This document shows, in pieces, positions 41,217 through 51,660 of a stretch of DNA of 64,000 nucleotides. The stretch is from Symbiodinium sp. CCMP2592 (lineage: Eukaryota; Sar; Dinophyceae; Suessiales; Symbiodiniaceae): the NCBI GenBank assembly GCA_905221615.1, contig CAJNDT010004557.1, forward strand, positions 925,001 to 989,000, read 5' to 3'. Both the position numbers and the translations under genes were made by a program. The notes beneath the pieces are model-generated. The model saw nothing but the letters and a program-made list of their open reading frames with translations, searched no databases and was not told where the DNA came from. How positions within the stretch are numbered: the first letter of the stretch is position 1; each line of letters begins with the position of its first letter.

Positions 41217-41428
41217 GAGGGTTAAGGGTACTCATGGCATACTGGATTCATACTTATGATAAGGGTCTTGGGTTATATATATATATATATACAAACCCTG
41301 ACAGACTCGAAGCTTAACAAACCATTCGAACTCGTCGTCCCTCGCATGCTAGAAGCCCCAAGCCCCAAATAAAGAGCCCTAAACCATAAGCCCTGAGAGT
41401 GTTAACGACCCTAAACCACAACCTAATA

Positions 41429-41531
41429 CAGTAGAAGCCAGAAAGTTGGAATATCATTATCGTAACCCCTTTAAGGTAAATTATAGGGGATCCTACCATT
41501 AATCCATATTCCAACTTTCTGGCTTCTACTG
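41429..41531. mobile_element. family F-related perfect hairpin
   Basis: CAGTAGAAGCCAGAAAGTTG pairs exactly with CAACTTTCTGGCTTCTACTG. TA flanks both ends (41427-41428, 41532-41533). The centre contains GGGGATCCTACCATTA. A truncated relative lies at about 46755-46800. Confidence 0.9.
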
Positions 41532-41607
41532 TACCAAGGCAAAGAGATAACCTTCTGGGCCTTGGAGCATCGCCTTTGTGGCTTGACCGTCACTGCTTGA
41601 AGCTGTA

Positions 41608-41706
41608 CCTATAGTCGCCATTGTAGTTCCTTTTTGGGTTTAACCAATTCTATATTAGGGATCCTAAAAGGTAACCCCAAAAAGGAACTACAATGGAGAC
41701 TATAGG
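41608..41706. mobile_element. family C fold-back element
   Basis: CCTATAGTCGCCATTGTAG pairs with CTACAATGGAGACTATAGG, with TA on both sides. It is almost identical to the copy at 33901. Confidence 0.9.
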
Positions 41707-41713
41707 TACTACT

Positions 41714-41809
41714 CAGGGGTACTTAGGAGAATTTGCAACTTTGCTTGCTATAGTCCCTAAGAAACAGCTGAAAGCCATTGTTTGTGCTGGGGGTCTAAGT
41801 TCAGTTTAG
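41714..41809. mobile_element. family G element, divergent
   Basis: CAGGGGTACTTAGGAGAA to GGGGTCTAAGTTCAGTTTAG, with GTCCCTAAGAAACAGCTG inside. It follows the family C copy within 10 bp. Confidence 0.7.
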
Positions 41810-41814
41810 ACTAT

Positions 41815-43250
41815 GGGGGACCTCAAGAGTCATGCAAGTATTCCGGAGGGCTCCTAGGCCTAGGGACAGTACCCTATGCCCCAAACCCTACTCTGGTTAT
41901 GAAGGCGCATAGATCAAGGAGATTCGAGTGTTCGGGTTCTACATGGAAATAAGGGGTTCCGGGTTGCTGGAGACAGTCACTTTTGCAAGAACCGAGCTCA
42001 GCTTTCCAACAACATGGGTGGCAGGTTTACTGGTTCAGCGTCGGCACGGCTAACGAGTTTTCGAGTTTACGGTGTTCAGGGCTTTAGGTGTCTATAGCAC
42101 TGGGGCTCTGGTGCCTGTTCAGCTTATACAGTAGTTCAGACCTTTAAGGGTTTTAACTCTGTATCCCTGGCACTCAAAAAGTTCATGAACAAGTTTTTGC
42201 GTGCAAAGAAACAAGCTTGATTGAGGGGTTCTGCGTGTAGGTGCGTTTCACAGGGCCCCCACATATAAGCGCCAAAGAGATATCCGTGATCACCTGATGA
42301 AGTTCCTTTGATAAAACCAAGATCAAGTCAATCCCGATATTGTTTCCTGACGGCCTTCTTGAAAACCTTCGCAAGTCAGTTTAGGAGCCTCATTCCGAAA
42401 CCTTTAATGCTTGTATGCAATGAGGGGATTCCCGGACTTCATTTCTAAGAATGCTACGACTTCCGAAGACGGCTTCGGATGTCGGGGGATTGACCTCAAG
42501 TAGGCCTTAGACAGCCCTCAAGGCTCTGAAAGTAGCATGTCTGAAAACCAGGTCGTTACAGTTCTTCATCAAGCGGGTTTTGGGTTAAGAGGGCTTAGTT
42601 GGGACACCGAATTCCGATGCCTACAAGATTGCAGAAACACACAAGTCCCCAAGTCGAACGTCTGAAGCCCTGAACCCGAAGCCAGGGCCCTCGAAGCCTC
42701 AAACCCTAACCCACCTCCTCCCTCACCCAAAAAGCAAAAATCAAAGACATGCCCGCTCATATCCTGATCCGGACACTCAGCCCTAACCGAGCTCTCTCTT
42801 GCCATACACAACTCCAAGCTCTGACCCTCCACGCTTAACTTAGACTTGAGCATGTGGCCCCGGCATGTGTATTGTAGATTTAGGGCTTCGGTTTTTAAGG
42901 CTTTCAGGTAATTCAGAAACTCAGTCCCCTTCAAACTCAAAAGTTTTCAAGCACAATGAGAACTGTTGCCGTAGATCCCTTCAACATGACTGGTTAGTAC
43001 AAAAGAATATCCTTAAACAACTAGACCTATGTGCATGAAGTTGCTTTTAAAGCTCAGAGAAACCGCAGGCAAACCCTCTAGTATTGCTTATGCTGACACT
43101 TCTAGAACCCTGCAAAAGCATCCCTTAAAGGAGCCACCCCAGTTAACCCCGGGCCCTAAACCCTAATCCAAGGGCCCTTTAATAGAGACCTTACGGTGCT
43201 TAATAGTAGGTACAGTATTGGGGGTATGATAGAGAGTAGTTGGGGGCTCC
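41815..43250. other. intergenic, no recognised gene
   Basis: A short family K-like fragment (AAACCCTACTCTGGTTATGA) lies at about 41882-41902. Minus frames at 42183-42374 and 42569-42940 have no motif. Confidence 0.4.
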
Positions 43251-43257
43251 ACCCTAA

Positions 43258-43335
43258 AGCCCCAAAGTAGTTCCTTTTCGGGGTTCATATTTAGAATCCT
43301 ATAAGGTAGTCCCAAAAAAGAACTACTTTGGGGCC
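43258..43335. mobile_element. family B fold-back element
   Basis: GCCCCAAAGTAGTTCC pairs with GAACTACTTTGGGGCC. The centre ATATTTAGAATCCTATAAGG matches the copies at 10026 and 10599. Confidence 0.85.
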
Positions 43336-43442
43336 TAAACCCGAGGCTGCCCTCGGAGAAGAAGCCTCCACCAGGGAAGCGAAAGGGCCCCGATGCCGCG
43401 GCGGCCGGCAGCCCAGCAGACCGCAAGTCACCTTTAAGGCTT

Positions 43443-43535
43443 CAGGTGTTTAGGGTTTAGGGGTTTATAGGGCTTGACGGATTTATAGGGTTTACGGGTT
43501 TAGGGGTTCAGGGGTCGAGGGCTTAGGCCTTTGGG
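43443..43535 (+). repeat. degenerate telomere-like array
   Basis: TTTAGGG, TTTATAGGG and TTTACGGG units. Confidence 0.65.
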
Positions 43536-44124
43536 CTTTGAGGGTTGATTGAGGGCTTACGAATTCGGCGGTTGTTGGGACCTATGCGGATCAGGAATAA
43601 TTGGGGAATGGAGGGGAATAGGAAGTAGGGGTTGAGGGTTTGGGGAACTGGCGATTTAGGGTCTATAGGGGTTATACGGATTTTGGAGACAAGGAAGTAG
43701 GAATCCGGGTCCCTGAACCCTTAAAATGTAGATCCGCTGCAGGAGCCCTTGAAGGAGGGCCCCACTTACGACCGTAAACCCTAAACCCTGAACCCTAACC
43801 CCAAACACTAAACCCCAAGCCCTAAAGCCCTGAACCCCACACCTCTGCCCTCGGCCCTCTGCACTCTGCCCCCAGGCCCCCTGCTCTGCCCTGCTTGCCT
43901 TGCCTATTGACAAGCTTGAAGAAAGACAGAAAACCATGGAATGAGTTTTGGCTTCAACCCTAAAAGGAATAGGTTCGGGTGGTTGGTCGCCTTATACGGT
44001 GTGGGGTGGGAAAGAAGGGAAAGCCTTCTACAGACAGGCTTTGGCAGCTCATCGCCTTAGGACGATGCACTTGATATTGCCATGTCGCAAGATACCATCG
44101 CCTGCGCGCTCTTTCACGGCAAAC

Positions 44125-44212
44125 CCTTCACCCCAAACCCTAATCCCTAAACCGCTAAACCCTAAACCCCTAAACCCTAAACGCCAAACCCTTAACCCTA
44201 AACCCTACGCCC
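44125..44212 (-). repeat. telomere-like array (CCCTAAA strand)
   Basis: About ten heptamers with CCCCTAAA and CGCCAAA variants. Confidence 0.8.
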
Positions 44213-45373
44213 AAATTCAAACTACCGAGGCCGAGAAGAGGGCTCGACCGGACTCGGCGGGTGAGTCCCAAGGTGCACTGAGGTTTTGGGGTTTCTTTGC
44301 GCGTTTTCCTCTCAGGGTTCCAGAGGGGTTTAGAGTTTAGGGTGTCTTTAGGGGTTCCTTTAAGAGTTCCTTTTAAGGGTCCCTTTAAAAAAATCCGGTA
44401 GGGTTTAGGGTTTAGTTTGGCTTTTAGTCTGCGTTTTTTTGTTTGAGGATCCCTGGGTTTGTTTTTGTGACTGCACCGTTCTGTCTTTTAGGGCAAAGTT
44501 TAAGGGCTCCTTTCGAGGTTTAGGGGTTTAGGGTAGGGTTGGGATTGTAGTTGTTGTTGTAAAGGGTTTAGGATTCATTTTGCTTTTGAGGGCTCGGGGC
44601 TCTGAGGTATAGTTATTGTTGTTTTTAAGCCCGAAACCGCATACTCTCAAAACCAAAACAACCTGCAGGCCTAGCCAACCCGCACGATCCAGAACAAGCC
44701 AAGAGCTGCTGATACCCCCGAAAGCCTGCAAATACAAAGGGTGCACACCCACACCTCCTGTCACCCCAACAGTGGGCGCCAACATATGACACATATGCCC
44801 TTAGACCCGAAACCCGAGGCCACGTTGCCCAAAGCCACGGAAACCTCAATAAATGTCTAAACCCCGAGCCCGAAACCTCAGACTCCGAGCCGGCCTAGGC
44901 CCATCTAAACCTAAACCCGAAACCCTACACCCATTTACATAAACCCATCTAAGACTTGAGCCCTTAGCACCACTACACCCCTAAACCCCTAAACCCCCAA
45001 GCCTCTAAGACCCCGAAAGCCCTAAACCCCCAAAGCAGCCGGCTCTGCCGTGAAAAAGGCTTAAACCCTAAACCCTAAACCCTAAGGTGACATTTGGCCC
45101 TGCCGGGGCCTCGTGGTCCGGATCACCAGCCGCGCTGCGGAGCTCAAGGCTCCGCAGCTCCCCGGTTTAGGGTCTAAGGTGGAGAAAATTTAGGAGTTTA
45201 GGGCCTAGGGTTTAGGACGTTGCCTTCAAGGGTCGATTTAAGGGTGCCTTTACCGACTTTGCCGGTTCCTTTGAGGGCTTCTTGACGGCATAGATTCCTT
45301 TGAGGGGCTCCAGGCTTTGAGGAATTTAGGGTCTAGGGTGCACTAGAGGGACCTCAAAAATTGCATTAGGATT

Positions 45374-45484
45374 TGGGTGGTTTGTCAAAATTCTGGTACC
45401 TTTTTGGGTCCCTTGCGTCCCTAACATGGTACGGCACCTAATATTTAGGATACCCAAAAAAGGATTTTAATTATGACCACCACC
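45374..45484. mobile_element. family A fold-back element, degraded
   Basis: TGGGTGGTTTGTCAAAATTC to TTAATTATGACCACCACCA. The family A core ACGGCACCTAATATTTAGG is conserved. The overlapping minus-strand frame of 155 codons has its last codons in this element, which argues against it being a gene. Confidence 0.7.
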
Positions 45485-45489
45485 AATTT

Positions 45490-46420
45490 TGGAGTGTGCT
45501 ATAGCATGGCTGTGCAATAGTTGTTTATAGGGTTTTGTGGGGGCGGTTCGCCAGCTTCGGCTTCGGAATTCAGCTCGGTCATGGTAAGCACAAGCAGAGA
45601 GGTTGTCACAAGTATTGTGGCGTTTTGCCTTTCGGGCTGAGGGGTGCTCAAAGGGGCTTAACTTAGAGGCTGTGGTTCCATCGCATAGACTTAAGCATTC
45701 TAGGCCGTTACGGCATAGGGGTCTTGTCGCTGAGGACGCTAGGGGAGTGCTTAAGTCGTTCGCTTGGTGTTTTGGGTACGACGGCTCGAGTCTGTTTTGA
45801 TCATCTTCACCGTACTCCGTGTTATGTGCGGTGTTGTCAGGAATGCTTGATGGGCTGTAAGCAAACATGGGGTTTAGGATTCGTCTTGTTTCGAGAGTGA
45901 GCACTGGACGTGTGTTCGAGGTTGAAGGATTCAAGGCTGAATCAAGAGCCCTGCACAGGCCTCAGACCCTAAACCACGACCTTTGGACCTCTAACCCTCT
46001 GCCCTAAACCCTACGCCGTAAAGCTTCGACATAGAGGTCTGCAGAATCTGTAGCGTATGGCCTCTATGTCATGAAGATACCACCTAAACCCTAGTTGTTC
46101 TGATACTCGGTCCTCACTGGTTCGAGCTTCTGCTCTACAAGTCCTGCATCAACGAACACAGAAAGCTTACTTGAAGGACTTCGTCGGCGTGGATGGGGCT
46201 TCTCGGCCAGCGCTTACCTGTGGCGTGACAAGTGGGCTTTGACCAGACTATTCTAGTGGTTCCTACACTGAAACACGAAGCCTAGGCCCTAAACCGCCTA
46301 AGCCTATCTCCTACTTTAAGGGATCGGGCCCCTGCATTCGCGATAAGGCCAAGGGCCCAGTTTTCGGGCTCAGGTGTCTGAGTTTCGTCATAAGCACCAG
46401 CCACGGGGGCTGCCTAGCTA
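45490..46420. other. intergenic, no recognised gene
   Basis: The minus strand is open from 45934 to 45467. The translation has no motif and is low in hydrophobic residues. The plus strand is also open at 45603-45800. A small inverted pair, CATAGAGGTCTGC / GCCTCTATGTC, lies at about 46030-46068. Confidence 0.35.
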
Positions 46421-46427
46421 CCCCAAG

Positions 46428-46586
46428 GCTCCATGCACCCTAAAATGCACATATTTGGGCATTGCTGTACCCATAGGGGAACCCTTCCAAGGCCTATATG
46501 TCTATACTATATGCAAGGGGGCCTTACATCCTAAACCCTTCAAGGAACCCTGTAATTCAAGGGATACTCTGTAGCCACATGGAGCC
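46428..46586. mobile_element. family M element, enlarged
   Basis: GGCTCCATGCACCC pairs with GCCACATGGAGCC. The interior is longer than in other copies, with AAACCCTTCAAGGAACCC-type sequence. Confidence 0.5.
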
Positions 46587-46589
46587 TTA

Positions 46590-47898
46590 ATTCCCTATAC
46601 TCAATGGTCCTTACGCCTCAAGTTTCGAAGCTTTGAGGCCAACTCGTTTCACACCCCCAATCACCTAAACTGCCTAACCTCCTGAAACCTAAAGGCCTTA
46701 TATGGGCTTACAAGCCTCCGATAGTTTTGCGGTTCTTTACAGCAGTTATAGCAGAAAGTAGAGGCCAGAAAGTTGGAGCATCATTATCCCCCAAGCTTTA
46801 GGGTGGTAAAGTAAAGGGCTTGATGAGACGAATCATCCTTATCCAATGCGTTTAAGATCACTATTCTGGGAGCTCTATACTGAATTCTCCGAGCTCTATC
46901 TACTCCAAACCCTGAGCCTTTATTATGGTTTAGCAGATGTTCGACTTTCTTGTGTGGTTGCAAGCCCCGAGGTGCGAATCACAGCACAGGTCTGATTTAG
47001 GGTGTAGGTTTTGGGCGTAGAGTTGGGGGTTAGGTTTTGGGATTTAGGGCTGAGGGCTTCGGGTTCAGGTTTCAGGGTTTCGGGCTTCCTTTTCCTGCAA
47101 CCCAGGTCGTGCTTGAAGTTGACCCAGAGAGGCAGTCTTGGCCTCAGGGTTTCGTCTTGGGTTCCTTAGGGCGCAGGGACGAAGGTTTGGTCACAGGAAT
47201 GATTTAAGTCACGGTGTACGCCCTCTAGCCCCTTACTAAACTTCAAACCATCCTATGGCCCTAAAGTCTAAGGCTTTTGTCCATCGTTACTGTTGACGGT
47301 TATCACGGCTTGGGTTTTCGGAGGTAGGGTCTTCAGATTTGCGGCTGTAGGGCCTTGGCTGTCGGCATGAGTTCATACAACCCAAGGGTTTAGGGTGAAA
47401 GGCGTCATGTAGATAGTTATCAGCCTGACAGCCTGTTAATCGTGCTCAGAATTGCTGGAACCACAACCTCAGCATCATGCCCGGAAAGCTTACGCTCACG
47501 AAATCAACCCCAAAGCAAGCCCCTGCGCGAGTTTTGAAGCAGACGGCCTTTTTCCGAGAATCGCACTTGGGTTTTATCTTCAGAGCTCCACTTTCTGCGC
47601 CCTGAGTCCCCCTCAAACCCTAATCATAACCCTTCCTACCATGAACCAATGAAAGCCCCGTGGTATTAGAGTTGCAATCCTCTGGGTCCCTTGTATACCC
47701 ATACCACAACATGCCTTCGGGGTCTGTAAATATAGCTGCACTGTAGAATATGCCCCCAAACTGGCCCAAAACCCTATACCCCATTCCCCTAATATAGCTA
47801 TACTACAAATGGCCACCAAAACTATTGACCAAACAAGAACTACACTCCCTCATATAGTTATGACTATACTGCTATACTACGATAGGCTCCCAAGCCCT
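46590..47898. other. intergenic, no recognised gene
   Basis: A truncated family F-like arm (GAGGCCAGAAAGTTGGAGCA) lies at about 46760. Degenerate TTTAGGG units lie at 46995-47080. Small overlapping frames at 47452-47819 have no motif. Confidence 0.4.
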
Positions 47899-47909
47899 AT
47901 TTATTCATA

Positions 47910-48016
47910 TGGGAGTTTCCGAAAATAGGGGACCCCAATATGGCACGTTATATCGTAGGATCCTTTGTATAAGGACCCCCAAATAATAAGGTACACCGAA
48001 TTTTCGGAAACTCCCA
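47910..48016. mobile_element. family D fold-back element
   Basis: TGGGAGTTTCCGAAAATAGG pairs with GAATTTTCGGAAACTCCCA. The centre is TCGTAGGATCCTTTGTATAA. Three CCCTAAA units and a GATCCCTTATAGGAACCC block follow directly. ATTTATTCATAT occurs just before (47899) and again at 48092. Confidence 0.8.
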
Positions 48017-48325
48017 AACCCTAAACCCTAAACCCTATAGATCCCTTATAGGAACCCTTAAAGATCCCAGAAATGGAGCCCTAACTTTCCGATTTATTCA
48101 TATTGGACCCTGCTTCGGAAGTTCCCCCCAGGCGCTGCAAGGTCAAAGCGCGCAGTGCAGCGGCAAAGAAGAGCCAGGCACGGGATGGGAGTTAGGATTA
48201 GGGGGACCCTTGGGAATATAGACCCTCTCAATACGGCCCCTTTTAAGAGAGCCAGAAGTAGGGTTCAGAAGGGGTACCCTTCATGGGCTCTCCCTAATTA
48301 TACTACCTACGGGACCGGATCTTCC

Positions 48326-48501
48326 TGGGTAGTTCTCTATATGGGGCTCCGTCTAAAGGGATCTATAAGGGTTCCCTTAAGGGCTCCTAGAAGGGATCTT
48401 TAGGTTGTCAAAGTTAAGATCCTTTTTTGGGTCCCTAGTATGATACGCCACCTATGATTTAGGGTACCCGAAAGAGAGACTTTTATTTTGAGAACTGCCC
48501 A
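48326..48501. mobile_element. family A-like element interrupted by a GATC/AAGGG block
   Basis: The left end TGGGTAGTTCTC matches the complement of the right end GAGAACTGCCCA. Between TTCTC and GTTGTCAAAG lies an AAAGGGATCTATAAGGG / CTCCTAGAAGGGATC block of about 65 bp. The core CGCCACCTATGATTTAGGG is family A. Confidence 0.55.
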
Positions 48502-48917
48502 TATGAGGGTCCCTTTTAGGGAAGAAGGGACCCTACCACCCACCGATGCCAACCCCAGGGACAGATAGAGGTAGTTTCCTATTTCCGGCCCTTTCGAAAA
48601 AGGGTTCCGTATTAAGATGAGGACCTCAGAGGGCACTCTACTTTAGAGAACTACCCATCCAAGCAAACAGGAAGACTAAAGCCTCAAGCCTACACCTCAG
48701 GACAGATTTCATCATAAGAAATGAAAGACTCAAAGGACTCATCCCATTTGTGGCTTTGGGCTTTGGGGTTCAAATGCCATATACGCTATCAGGCTCTCGG
48801 AGTTAAGGTTAGCCTTAGGGCAAACCCTCCATTTTAGGGTTCAGGATAGAGCCTCAAATGAGAAGCCTCTCCGTGCACAGCGGGCCTCTCCTTGGGACCC
48901 GAGGTCAAAAAGGCTTT

Positions 48918-49080
48918 GTAGCTACCTGATTACGAGAGTAGCTAGCCATTAACCAAACCTTTTTGGGGTACTACAAGACCTAAATAACCTCACAGGTAAG
49001 TATGTAGTTACCTTATTACGAGAGTAGATAGAACCGTTTTGGGGGTACTACAAGACCTATATAACCCCGCAGGTAAGTAA
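48918..49080 (+). repeat. two-copy tandem duplication, each ending CAGGTAAGTA
   Basis: Unit 1 (48918-49003) and unit 2 (49004-49080) share GATTACGAGAGTAG / TATTACGAGAGTAG, GGGGTACTACAAGACCTA and CAGGTAAGTA. The unit end is a perfect match to the eukaryotic 5' splice-site consensus. Confidence 0.75.
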
Positions 49081-49084
49081 TGAC

Positions 49085-50300
49085 AGGTTCCTCACTGAAA
49101 GATCTGAAAGGGTTTGGAAGTTCACGAAACCTTGCAAAGCAACCCAATACAATGCTGCAGGCTCGTCGGTCTAGCCTCCAGCAGAGCCTGCAAAGCACTA
49201 ATCCTAACAATCCTAAACCCTCAAGTAGGAGTCTAGCCCAACCTTTACGCCCGTGTGAAATTCAGAGGCCGAAAACCTTATAAGACCCTTACACAGCTCT
49301 TGCAGCAACAATAAAACTTGTATACGAGCCTTCCAGAAACCTTCGAGAGTACCTTATAAAACTTACAACGACCCTCACAGAATGCTCGCCTATACAGCCC
49401 TATACAGCCCTTAACAAAGAAACGTGTTGCAAACCACGTTGCAGAGCCTGTCTTAAACCCTTGCAGAGGCTTGTGGAACCCTTGCGGAACCCGGACAGAA
49501 TAGAAGCTATGTGCACCCCTTGTAGAACCTTCATCAGTAAAACCTCTCTGCAGAACGTGTCTGCAACCGGTAAAACCCGCTTACAACCTTTCTTGAGCCC
49601 TAATGTAACAGTTACTGAACCCCTGTAAATTAAATCCTCATTGGACCGGAGCCCTAAAGCCTGTAACCAAGCCGCCCGAACCCCCGAAACTCTAAAAGCT
49701 AAGCTCCGGTGGACCTTATCGGATCCTTCGAGAACCGAAAGGTTCTCCCCGACATCCGCATTGCTGACCTCGAGTGCCGAACTTATGAGTTCCGGTTTTT
49801 GTTAGGTTTCCAGGCTAGTTTAGAGGGAAACCTAGGGTTCAGGTCAGTGTGGGTTTAGGGATTCGGGAATTCAGGCTGTCGGGTTTAGGTTGTTTGGGTT
49901 AGGCTTTCAGGATTTCGGGGATCAGGGGTTGTTGGGCCAAGGATGGCTTGGGATTTGGGGTTCATGGTTGACCAGAAGAAGAGTATTATTTGCATAGTTC
50001 CGGCCGGGGTACAAGATTTTTGATTTGGGGGTTAAGGATTCCAGGTCAGGGTTTAGAAAACATCGGGCTGTGCACAGCCTCCTGCTCTCTCCGCTGCATC
50101 CTTTTCAATTTGTGGTTATCCGTCTCGGTGGTTTGGGTCCTATTATGTCAAAAAAGCAAGGTAATGTAGAGTTCTTAATACAAGGCCCCCCCCGGTTGAT
50201 TTCAAGCCCCGCCCCGGGTCCAGTAGCTGACTTTCTCTGCGACTCTGGGAAGGCTGACAAACAGGCAGTCGGAAGCTCTAATTGCTCTCCTTGCAGCACC
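49085..50300. other. intergenic, no recognised gene
   Basis: From 49260 to 49620 there is a loose, degenerate motif (CTTACAGAACCCTTGCAG-like) without clear period. Overlapping open frames at 50025-50357 and 50105-50311 lie on opposite strands and show no motif. Confidence 0.4.
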
Positions 50301-50316
50301 GCAGCAGCCACACATA

Positions 50317-50422
50317 CGGTTGATGATATAAATCCTGCACGACCCGTTATAATATGAGGAATATACCATAATTTCCATAGTTTCGGGTCCTTAAGGTAAT
50401 GCAGGATTCATATCACCAACAG
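50317..50422. mobile_element. family I fold-back element between short direct repeats
   Basis: CGGTTGATGATATAAATCC pairs with GGATTCATATCACCAACAG. TA flanks it. AGCAGCCACACAT occurs immediately before (50303-50315) and after (50424-50436). Confidence 0.85.
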
Positions 50423-50439
50423 TAGCAGCCACACATTCA

Positions 50440-51210
50440 GCGTTTGTCTCTGCTCCTTCTCTGCTGCTTCTGAACCAGGCAGATAACAACAGCCGGTTCA
50501 ACAAGTCAGCCAGGGTTTAGGGTTTAGGGCGGATTTTCAGGATCGCTGTTGGAATTGAGGGAGGGTTTATTGTGTATGTTCTTGATTTTCGCCTATCGAG
50601 GGAGCGTTTGAAATTAACAACTCAACATTCACCAACACAAGGAACATCAATGGGGACCCTAAATCCTGAACCCCACGTCGTGGGCTTTATGTACTTATGG
50701 CATCGGCTTATTTCCAGCTCCGGCACTCCGGGCTTCGAAGTTTCTGAAGCCTTCACCTTCTTGAGCCTTTGCTTTGGCGTTCCGCCCTTCGGGGATTGCG
50801 GGTGCCGGTAATGCAGAAGCCGGAGAAATGACCACACGATTCCTGATGGCTCCTTGCTACGATGTTAGTATAATATTTGCCTCCCCAAAACCCCGTTCCA
50901 AGTCTTCAGGCCCCAGCTATGAGGTTACATTCAACTACAGGTCTTTGGTGAAAAGGGCTTAGATTGGTGAGCCTTTCTAGGTGGCTTGCTTCTAGAAGGA
51001 GCTTAGAAGGGCTTTGGGGTCCAGGATGCAAAACGGAGAGGGTTTCGAGCCATGGATGGGTGGTTAAGCCATTGTGGGCGTGTGAACTCCTCCGAAATCC
51101 GTGGGGTCGAGCATACGATGCTAGTCGCAAGCAGACAAATTTGCCTAGCTTCTAGTTTCAATCCTTAATTCCCAAACCCTAAACCCTAAACCACATCCTT
51201 GAACCGTACA
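50440..51210. other. intergenic, no recognised gene
   Basis: Several overlapping frames of 60-80 codons on both strands (50572-51155), none with a motif. Heptamers appear at 50515-50530 and 51175-51192. Confidence 0.4.
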
Positions 51211-51214
51211 AAAA

Positions 51215-51239
51215 ACACATATATATATATAGATATGTA

Positions 51240-51277
<38 letters not shown>

Positions 51278-51278
51278 A
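51215..51278. repeat. (TA)n microsatellite
   Basis: TA runs interrupted by GA, GT and CA. Confidence 0.95.
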
Positions 51279-51535
51279 GCCCTTGAGCATCCCAAAGCTT
51301 CTTCGACTCTTTGCGCTTGAGGCCTCGTGTCAGCGGACAGTGCCAGGAGGTTCAGATCATACGGGGCCCCAAGAAAGGAGCCAGGGTTTAGGGGCTAGGG
51401 TTTAGGATTTACGATTTCCGGGTTTAGGGTCTAGGGCTTGGGTTTGCCAGGCTAATATGGCTTGTAATAGCATTTTGTAAAGGCTGTGATCGTGCTTTTG
51501 TCAGGGGCCCCAAGAAAGGAGCCTGACGTATACAT

Positions 51536-51660
51536 GGGTAGTTCTCCAAATTAGAGGATCCCTTCCGGGGGGGGTTCCTTTTTTTTATGAAGGTGCCGTA
51601 CTATTTTGGATCCTTTTTGGATTTTTTTTGAGGGTGCCGTACTGTTTGGGGGACCTGAAG
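51536..51660 (+). repeat. degenerate family A-like fragment with duplicated GGTGCCGTACT
   Basis: TGGGTAGTTCTCCAAATTAG resembles a family A left end. TGAAGGTGCCGTACTATTTT and TGAGGGTGCCGTACTGTTTG follow as a direct repeat; no right arm is found. Confidence 0.4.

Larger units (their letters stand above)
40142..41220 (+). mobile_element. retroelement remnant with split direct repeats (A1-internal-B1-A2-B2)
   Basis: A1 (40142-40301) and A2 (40928-41087) are 160-bp direct repeats differing at about one base. B1 (40818-40927) and B2 (41107-41216) are 110-bp repeats that look identical. A1 and B1 are separated by 516 bp that carry most of an RNase H domain; B1 abuts A2; only 19 bp (CCACCCGCCCGCCCTTAAA) separate A2 from B2. 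GAGG occurs at the left end, at the B1/A2 junction and immediately after B2. This order matches the split direct repeats of Ngaro/PAT/DIRS tyrosine-recombinase retrotransposons, where no target duplication is expected. Reverse transcriptase and recombinase are absent, so it would be non-autonomous. Against this, the A repeat seems to include some RNase H coding sequence, so a plain tandem duplication of a retroelement piece with an internal deletion is a real alternative. Confidence 0.6.

Noticed and set aside
40142-41220. Interpreting the 160-bp repeats as long terminal repeats of an LTR element
   Set aside because: The B repeats and the contiguous B1-A2 junction are not explained by LTRs; no TG...CA ends, primer-binding site or polypurine tract was seen.
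45467-45934. 155-codon minus-strand frame
   Set aside because: Its end lies in a degraded family A element, composition is not protein-typical, and no motif was seen.
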